DNA of 64,000 nucleotides from Fen-671 sp963794745 (GTDB lineage: Bacteria > Actinomycetota > Acidimicrobiia > Acidimicrobiales > Palsa-688), in contig CAWCEZ010000006.1 in NCBI GenBank assembly GCA_963794745.1, positions 372,001 to 436,000 on the forward strand. The letters run 5' to 3'. The notes below the pieces were generated by a model. The model was not told the origin of the DNA. It worked only from the letters and a program-made list of their open reading frames with translations, and searched no databases. The position numbers were made by a program, and so were the translations under genes. Within the stretch, counting starts at the first letter, position 1. Each line of letters starts with the position of its first letter. Shown piece by piece: positions 58,234 through 64,000 of the stretch.

Positions 58234-60715
58234 ATGCACAAAAGCGAAAACGGAGAAGCTCCTTCCGCACCCCGCCATCTCGTAGCGCAAGAGCTCCGCC
58301 CCGGTGCCAGCGACCAGGAGGTGCTGAACGCCGTCGTCGAGCACTATGTGCGTTGTTTGGCTAGCAGCGAAAAGGCAAGGGAAATGGTCGGCTCCCTAGG
58401 CGTCGACGACCAGACCGCTCTCGCCTTCCGAGTCGGCTACTCTGACCGCTCCCTTGGCCCGGGGCTGCCAGGACGGCAGTGGAAGCAGGGCGGTGAACTG
58501 CGCTCTGTGCTCACCCGCCTCGGCCTCTACCGTGCCTCGGGCCACGAGCACTTCGTCGGCTGCCTGGTCGTCCCCGTCACAAATGGCGAAGGTGAGATCG
58601 TGGGCCTTTGCGGCAGGCGTCTTGACCGCGGCGCCGGCGACCTCTGGGCGGAGGGGCTCCCGGGCGGCTGGTTCAATGAACCGAGAACGTTGCCTCCCGA
58701 AGTGCTCCTTGCCGCTGACGTTTTCGATGCCCTCGCCGTCATCGGGGCGGGACGCCACGACGTCTTGGCGCTCGGGCGCCCCGGGTCTATTTCCCGTGAC
58801 GATGCAAAGGCTCTGGGGGGCCGGGGCGTGGCCCGAGTGGTCCTGCTCGGCCCGCGAGCTGAGCAGGCCGCCGAACGGCTTGGTAGCTCGGGCATCGCTA
58901 TGAGCAAGGCTGGCACGCACGTCTCAATTGGAGAAGTGCTGAGGGGCGCCACCGACAGGACAGGCGCGTTGGCCGCCGTGCTCGCAGACGCTGAGCCGGT
59001 TGGGGCTCAACCGTCGCTTCGGGGCACACTCGGTGCCATCTCCGTCTCCCCGCCACTCGCCGAGCTACCACCACTGTCGCCGAGCGTCTCCGGCGATGCC
59101 GCCGAGCTGTACGTGGCGTTCGGGGAGCGGCGCTGGCGGGCCCGGGGCGCCGGGCACTCCTCGAGCCCAGGTTCGTTACGGGTGGCCCTGTCGGTGACCG
59201 ACGGGCGCTCCGGGCGGTTCCACCTGGACACCCTCGACCTATACGTTGCCCGTGCCCGTGCATCCTACCTAGCCGGTGCGGCAGCTGAACTACGCACCGG
59301 GGCCGAGACGCTGCGCAAGGAGCTGGCCGAGGTGATCTTCGCCATCGAGCGGGCACAGACCGAAGACGCAAAGGAGGCTCCCGCCTCCGTGGAGATGACA
59401 GAGGCGGAGCGGGCGGCAGCCATGGAACTGCTGGGTTCGCCGGACCTGCTCGGCAGGGTGGGAGCCGACTTGGCCTCGCTCGGGGTGGTGGGAGAGCAGA
59501 CCAACCTTGTCGTCGCCTACCTCGCCACCGTCTCGCGCAAAGCCGAGCGGCCCTTCGGCGTCGTGGTGCAGTCGACCTCGGCCGCTGGCAAGTCCACCCT
59601 GGCCGACGCAGTGGCCGCGCTCGTCCCCGAAGAAGACCTAGTCAGCCTGTCAGCGCTGACGGCCCAGTCGCTCTACTACCTGGGAGCGGGCGACCTCGCC
59701 CGCAAGGTCCTGTTCGTGTCCGAGGAGCACGGCGCTTCACGCGCCGCCTACGCGCTGAAGCTGCTCATCAGCGAGGGCCGCCTCGCGATCGCCTCGGCAG
59801 GCAAGGACCCCGAGACGGGGCGTTTGCGAACCCGCAGCTACGGGGTGGAAGGCCCCGTCTCGTTGCTCATGACCACCACGGCGGCCGAGGTCGACGCCGA
59901 ACTGGCCAACCGACTGGTCGTGCTCGGCGTGGACGAGGACCGGGCGCAGACCCGGGCCGTCCAGGCGGCCCAGCGCCGTGCCGCCACCCTGGAGGGACTT
60001 ATGGCCCGTCTCGGGCGCGAACCGGTGATAAGGCTTCACCGCAACGCGCAGCGCCTGTTGGAATCTCTTCCCGTGGTTGTCGGCGGTGCCGAGGAGCTGG
60101 CCTTCCCCGACTCGTCGACGCGTCACCGCCGTGACCATCAAAAGCTGCTGTCGGTGATCTCGGCGATAACCCTGCTGCACCAATACCAGCGTCCCCAGGC
60201 AACGGTCGAGGTGGCCGGCACCCCCGTGCGCTATGTGGAGGCGAGCGACGAGGACGTCGCGCTCGGGGCCCGGCTGTGCCAAGAGGTGCTCGTACGGGCT
60301 GCCGACGAGCTGTCACCGCCGGCCCGGAGGCTCCTTTCGGTCATGGAGAGCGGGAATGGGGCGGCGTACCGCCACTTCCCAGGTGAGTTTCACCCGCAGG
60401 GAGCTGCGCGAACTGACCGGCTGGTCCGAGCACCAGGTCCGGGTCGGCCTGGGCCGTCTCGTCGCTCTGGAGTACGTTTCTGAGCGTCGCGATGGGCCGG
60501 GCAGGCGCCATAGCTACGCGTTGGCCGACGATGAGCTCGCGGGACCTCGCGAGGGCCCGCGACAGGCGCGCGGCTCATCCTCGCGAGGTCAATCACCGGC
60601 TCTACCTGGGCCGGCAGCGAACCTCGCGACATTTGCAGCAACTAGTAGCTCAAAGGCTTCGCAGGTACGCAAAGACGACGTAGACCCCGGTCCGATCTTG
60701 GAGGCCCAACGGTGA
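58234..60715 (+). CDS. primase/helicase-like ATPase with C-terminal winged helix, frameshifted
   Basis: About 830 residues. The N-terminal 250 residues resemble a toprim/primase core (FRVGYSDRSLGPG, HFVGCLVVPVTNGEGEIVGLCGRRL, LLAADVFDALAVIGAGRHDVLALGRPG), though no CHC2 zinc finger is seen. An ATPase domain follows from about 440: VVQSTSAAGKSTLADAVAAL (P-loop variant), KVLFVSEEHGASRAAYALK (Walker B), SLLMTTTAAEVDAELANRL. After a shift at about 60370 the end SFTRRELRELTGWSEHQVRVG is a winged helix. It overlaps the integrase gene. Likely the replication or recombination helper of an integrative element. Confidence 0.7.
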
Positions 60716-61689
60716 CCAGGACGGGCACCCGGGCCGACTACGCGCTGGTCGACGCGCTGGAGGACCACCTGGGCTGGTTGCTCACGCACGGCTACTCGCA
60801 CGCCACCGTTCGGGTCCGGCGCTTCGAGCTGCGCAATCTCTGCGGGTTCCTCGCCGAGCTTGGCATCTTCGACGTCGCAGACGTCAGCTTCTCCGCGCTC
60901 GAGTCCTACCAGCGCAACCAGTACCACCACCGCAAAGCCGACGGGGCTCCTCTGTCGTTCCGGACCCAGTCGCACCGCTTGGTGGCGGTCAAGTTGCTGT
61001 TCTCTTGGTTGGTGCGCCAGGGCCAGCTCGGCTTCGACCCAGCGGCGGCCATCGAGCTGCCCAAGGTGGAACGTCGTTTGCCCGAAGCCACCCTGTCGGC
61101 CGAAGAGGCCGAGGCCGTCCTGGCCGGCCCCGACGTCACCACACCGCTCGGGCTGCGGGACCGGGCCGTGCTCGAGGTGTTCTATTCGAGCGCCTTACGG
61201 CGCTCCGAGCTGATCGGCCTTCGTCTCGCTGACATCGACGGCGGCCGAGGGACGGTATTTGTCCGCCAGGGAAAAGGCGCCAAGGACCGCTACGTCCCCA
61301 TCGGCGAGCGGGCAGTGGCCTGGGCACGCCGTTATGTGCATGAGGTGAGGCCGCACTTGGCCAAGTACCCAGACGCTGGTGTGCTGTTCCTGTCCGCCAG
61401 CGGCGAGCCGCTGTGTGCCGAGTGGCTGACGCGGACGGTGCGCGCCTACGTGAAAGCCGGCGCACCGGCGAAAAAGGGCAGCTGTCACCTCTTCCGCCAT
61501 TCGGCTGCCACCTTGATGCTCGACGGTGGTGCCGACGTGCGCTACGTCGCTGAGTACCTCGGGCATGAGAACCTGGAGTCGACCAAGATTTACACCCGAG
61601 TCTCGGTCGAAAAGCTCCGCGCTGTCCACCAGGCCACCCATCCGGCCGGGAAAGCTGAGAGGCTAGCTCATAGCGTGGTGGACCCCTGA
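60712..61689 (+). CDS. tyrosine recombinase/integrase (XerC/D-like)
   Basis: 325 residues. The N-terminal SAM-like core-binding domain (LEDHLGWLLTHGYSHATVRV, ALESYQRNQYHH) precedes a catalytic domain with all key residues: SSALRRSELIGLRLADID (Arg I), GKGAKDRYVPIG (Lys), HLFRHSAATLML (HxxR), YLGHENLESTKIYTRV (His and Tyr nucleophile). Starts with a GTGA overlap on the primase-like gene, so the two are one unit. It is an active-looking site-specific recombinase; no att sites could be identified. Confidence 0.88.
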   Translation: MTRTGTRADYALVDALEDHLGWLLTHGYSHATVRVRRFELRNLCGFLAELGIFDVADVSFSALESYQRNQYHHRKADGAPLSFRTQSHRLVAVKLLFSWLVRQGQLGFDPAAAIELPKVERRLPEATLSAEEAEAVLAGPDVTTPLGLRDRAVLEVFYSSALRRSELIGLRLADIDGGRGTVFVRQGKGAKDRYVPIGERAVAWARRYVHEVRPHLAKYPDAGVLFLSASGEPLCAEWLTRTVRAYVKAGAPAKKGSCHLFRHSAATLMLDGGADVRYVAEYLGHENLESTKIYTRVSVEKLRAVHQATHPAGKAERLAHSVVDP

Positions 61690-61722
61690 GCCCCGCCCGT
61701 CCCCCACGCCTATGCTGGGCTT

Positions 61723-61971
61723 GTGACGCACCTCACTGTTGGGCTTGATGATTCCGAGGCTGCCGAGCTTGCGGCCGAGGCTTCGCGCCAAGGCCTCCAA
61801 GCAGACGAGCTCGCCCACCGTGCCCTTGTCGACTACCTGCAGCGCTCGAGAGTGACGGCTGAGCGATTGGAGCCCAAAGACGCGGTCCCGACTTTTGTCG
61901 GCATGATGGCATCGGAGATGCTCCGTGGCGAGAGTACCGACGAACTGCTCGCCGGAGGTTTCGGCCGATAG
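61723..61971 (+). CDS. VapB-type antitoxin
   Basis: 82 residues: THLTVGLDDSEAAELAAEAS then RQGLQADELAHRALVDYLQR, a ribbon-helix-helix, and a C-terminal region FVGMMASEMLRGESTDELLA for toxin binding. GTG start with TATGCT ending six bases upstream, again a leaderless arrangement. Follows the integrase by 33 bases. Confidence 0.75.
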   Translation: MTHLTVGLDDSEAAELAAEASRQGLQADELAHRALVDYLQRSRVTAERLEPKDAVPTFVGMMASEMLRGESTDELLAGGFGR

Positions 61972-62420
61972 CCCTCCTGGTCGACACCGGCCCTCTTGTT
62001 GCCGCGGCCAACACCGCTGACCCCGACAATCCGGCCTGCACGGCCCTGCTCCGCTCCGAACCCGCGCCATTTGTGGTATCCCCGCTGGTCCTGGCCGAGG
62101 CCTGTTACCTGATCGGCAAGTTCGGCTCGGCCGACAACGAGGCGACGTTCCTTAGGGCCATGGCCCGGCACCCATTTCAACTGGAGGCTCTCTCGACGGC
62201 CGACCTCGAGCGAATGGCCGAGTTGGTCGCGGAGTACGGCGACCTCCGCCTGGGCGGCACGGATGCTTCCGTGGTCGCACTCGGTGAGCGTCTCGGCCTC
62301 ACCCGGCTAGCGACACTCAACCGCCGGGACTTCAGCGTTGTCCGTCCTCGGCATACTGAAGCCTTCGAGCTCTTACCGGCGCCGACAGGACCGCAGCGAC
62401 GATCGCGAGCGCCGCGATGA
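61968..62420 (+). CDS. VapC-type PIN toxin, start codon unclear
   Basis: About 150 residues. The family N-terminus ALLVDTGPLVAAANTADPDN is read from 61968, where the first codon is ATA directly over the antitoxin stop; no ATG, GTG or TTG precedes it in frame. LAEACYLIGKFG, GGTDASVVALGERLGLTRLATLNRRDFSVVRPRHTEAFELLP supply the other acidic sites. All PIN acidic residues are present. Either ATA is used or an indel hides the real start. Overlaps Rhs tip 6 by four bases at 62417. Confidence 0.75.
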   Translation: MALLVDTGPLVAAANTADPDNPACTALLRSEPAPFVVSPLVLAEACYLIGKFGSADNEATFLRAMARHPFQLEALSTADLERMAELVAEYGDLRLGGTDASVVALGERLGLTRLATLNRRDFSVVRPRHTEAFELLPAPTGPQRRSRAPR

Positions 62421-63388
62421 CAAAGCGTGCCTCGGATAGCCCCTACCACGTGAGAAAGCCAAGAACCCGGGACAGCTCAAGCATCAGCGCGATCAGGACC
62501 CGGCACCGGCGGGCCCGGTCCTTTTGCCGAAAGCGCGCAGTCCGGCCGGACCTCCCCCACGTACTTGGCTGTCGTGCTCCCGTCCGGCAACGGCCCAGCT
62601 CAGGGCGGCCTTGCACCGTCGAACTACGTCAGAAGGCACGCGAGGTCTGTGTTGCACGCTGGTATGACCCGGGGACGGGCCAGTTCATGAGCGTCGACCC
62701 CGACCTCGCCCAGACTGATCAGCCTTACGCGTATGCCGGCGACGACCCGGTGAACAGTTCGGACCCGAGCGGGTACTGCTCGAACTCACCAACAGGAGTG
62801 TGCTACGAGCCGGGCGGCGGCATCGACCCGTACTGGGATTCAATTATAAACATGACGGCTGCCGCCCAAGGACCCATAGAGACGGCGTATGGCAATTATA
62901 TAAAGGAAGTTAGGAACATACCCCTGCCTCGTCGGGCTGTAGACGACGCATTAGATACGCTCCAGAACGACGTCAACCGAGTATTCCAAGATGTCATAGG
63001 GACTATGAACGATGGCTCTGGATCTCCGTGTGCCCCTTACTTGGAGGGTAATTTCACTCAAGCCGCCAACCAAGCTGGAGTCAGTAGCGAAGATCTCGCG
63101 GAGGGTTCGCTCGCGTATGTAGTTTTCAACATTAGCAACGTCGTAGATGACCCATATACGACGGTCGGCTTTAGTAGCTACTTGGTTCGCAAGTTTGTGC
63201 AGACGGGGTGGGCACAACAAATCTTGTTGGATAAGGAGATTGATTGGGCTGATAGCGCCACTGATGCGGAGGATGGCGGGATTAAGACGATCTCGGAACC
63301 TGTCGGTAAAGCGCTGGGTTGGTTAGCGAGCTGGTGTGAAGAGACCGCGGCCGACCTGATCTCCTTGTTCGCCATTGAGGATGAGTAG
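62417..63388 (+). CDS. orphan Rhs tip 6
   Basis: 323 residues. The leader (RKRAVRPDLPHVLGCRAPVR, RPSSGRPCTVELRQKAREVC) is like those of tips 2, 3 and 5. Then VARWYDPGTGQFMSVDPD and YAYAGDDPVNSSDPSG. The tip is new: PYWDSIINMTAAAQGPIETA, LPRRAVDDALDTLQNDVNRV, CAPYLEGNFTQAANQAGVSS and an acidic helical end. No family recognised. The start overlaps vapC; since other leaders start later, the true start may be GTG 62450. The stop overlaps the next gene. Confidence 0.62.
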   Translation: MTKRASDSPYHVRKPRTRDSSSISAIRTRHRRARSFCRKRAVRPDLPHVLGCRAPVRQRPSSGRPCTVELRQKAREVCVARWYDPGTGQFMSVDPDLAQTDQPYAYAGDDPVNSSDPSGYCSNSPTGVCYEPGGGIDPYWDSIINMTAAAQGPIETAYGNYIKEVRNIPLPRRAVDDALDTLQNDVNRVFQDVIGTMNDGSGSPCAPYLEGNFTQAANQAGVSSEDLAEGSLAYVVFNISNVVDDPYTTVGFSSYLVRKFVQTGWAQQILLDKEIDWADSATDAEDGGIKTISEPVGKALGWLASWCEETAADLISLFAIEDE

Positions 63389-64000
63389 GAAGTTGGCCGA
63401 TAGGCAGCAAGGAGAGAAGCTGCGGCTAGTCCGTGCCCTGCTCCCGATGGCTAGCCTAATGTTGGCTAGCCTAATACTTGCCGTGGTCGTACCCGGCCAG
63501 CGCTCCGCCGTAGCCAGGGAAGCTAGTGGCACTGCGACAACTGGTGTGCCAGGTGGTGGGTATTCAGTACCACCATGCCCTAATTGGGCGCTTGGCAACC
63601 CTGAGTTTCCGTCACCCCGCGGCCAGGCGTTCATGGCGTTCGATCCACATATTGGCCAGATGGTCCTGTATGGGGGACTTTCCGACCTCTGTTTATCGAC
63701 CAAGGCTCTTTACAACAACTTTAACCGCCACTTGGCTTTGGAACGGCCATATGTGGCACTCGGCTCACCCACAAGGCAGCCCCGGAGTGCCAGCCACAGA
63801 AGGCGGGATGGCTTACGATTCCCGCCTTGGCGGAATGGTGATGGTTGCAGACTTGAACGGTCCCAACTTGGCAACATGGTTCTTCAACGGGAAGCGGTGG
63901 CAGGAGTTTCATCCCGCGGTCAGTCCACCCGCTGGAGTCGTCTATCTTGCCTACGATGCGGTTACCGGGGACATCGTCCTGCTGAGTGCCAACCGCACTG
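63381..64000 (+). CDS. secreted Kelch-repeat protein, frameshifted, 3' partial
   Basis: ATG 63381 overlaps the tip-6 stop. The N-terminal signal (LLPMASLMLASLILAVVVPG) is followed by Kelch motifs: MAFDPHIGQMVLYGGLSDLC, and after a shift at about 63713 TWLWNGHMWHSA, MAYDSRLGGMVMVADLNGPN, TWFFNGKRWQEF, YLAYDAVTGDIVLLS. A beta-propeller made of MxYD...MVLFGG / TWxWxGxxW units is likely. The gene runs past the right edge of the window. Being co-translated with a toxin tip makes it a candidate immunity or delivery partner. Confidence 0.68.
   Translation, partial: MSRKLADRQQGEKLRLVRALLPMASLMLASLILAVVVPGQRSAVAREASGTATTGVPGGGYSVPPCPNWALGNPEFPSPRGQAFMAFDPHIGQMVLYGGLSDLCLSTKALYNNFNRHLALERPYVALGSPTRQPRSASHRRRDGLRFPPWRNGDGCRLERSQLGNMVLQREAVAGVSSRGQSTRWSRLSCLRCGYRGHRPAECQPH

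Overview
The window is GC-rich actinobacterial DNA, most likely from the class Acidimicrobiia. Two mycothiol-dependent proteins (S-(hydroxymethyl)mycothiol dehydrogenase at 31501-32585 and a maleylpyruvate-isomerase-type protein at 41709-42440) place it in the Actinobacteria. The C-terminal repeats of the giant surface protein (GYWLVGADGGVFSFGDA type) are a form I associate with Acidimicrobiia. No rRNA, tRNA or CRISPR array was recognised.

Layout. 1-5005: metabolic genes, including a tightly overlapped four-gene operon (saccharopine-dehydrogenase-like reductase, alpha/beta hydrolase, DUF4260 membrane protein, epimerase-like SDR). 5675-9119: diguanylate cyclase, MarR regulator divergent from a DUF1707 protein, a VapBC module and a VOC protein. 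9322-12240: a two-gene PEP-synthase-like phosphotransferase whose ATP-binding half carries a cyclic-nucleotide-binding domain. 13277-27493: surface-protein region with a 1255-residue secreted protein built on Cys-containing 34-residue repeats and a roughly 2600-residue IPT/TIG plus YVTN-propeller protein, with an ABC transporter between them. 28284-42440: redox, SDR, TetR, glycosyltransferase and mycothiol genes plus a dead VapBC pair. 42437-64000: a polymorphic-toxin island. A 5'-truncated Rhs gene is joined directly to a truncated tetR. After it come five promoter-distal Rhs tips, each with the same C-terminal Rhs hallmark (RWYDPGTG..FMSVDPD...YAGD(D/N)PVN...DP(S/T)G) joined to a different toxin-like domain and usually followed by a small candidate immunity gene. 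The island also holds an IS3-type transposase fused to a VapC gene, a group II intron maturase remnant, an XRE-controlled primase/integrase pair and a further VapBC.

The most interesting pair is 54283-55682: a GH24 lysozyme-like Rhs tip overlapped by a secreted LprI/DUF1311 protein, a family known for lysozyme inhibition. This reads as a toxin/immunity pair with a direct biochemical logic.

Caution on the sequence: I find about 25 genes in which a conserved protein continues in another frame after a one-base shift, including three different indels in three near-identical tandem repeats of the Rhs gene. Uncorrected long-read indels are a likelier explanation than mass pseudogenisation, so most frameshifted genes below are given as one gene across both frames. 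Real decay is clearer for the PIN gene at 31042, the collagen-like gene at 12517, the TetR fragments at 35075 and 42437, the IS481 stub at 19420 and the intron remnant at 48430.
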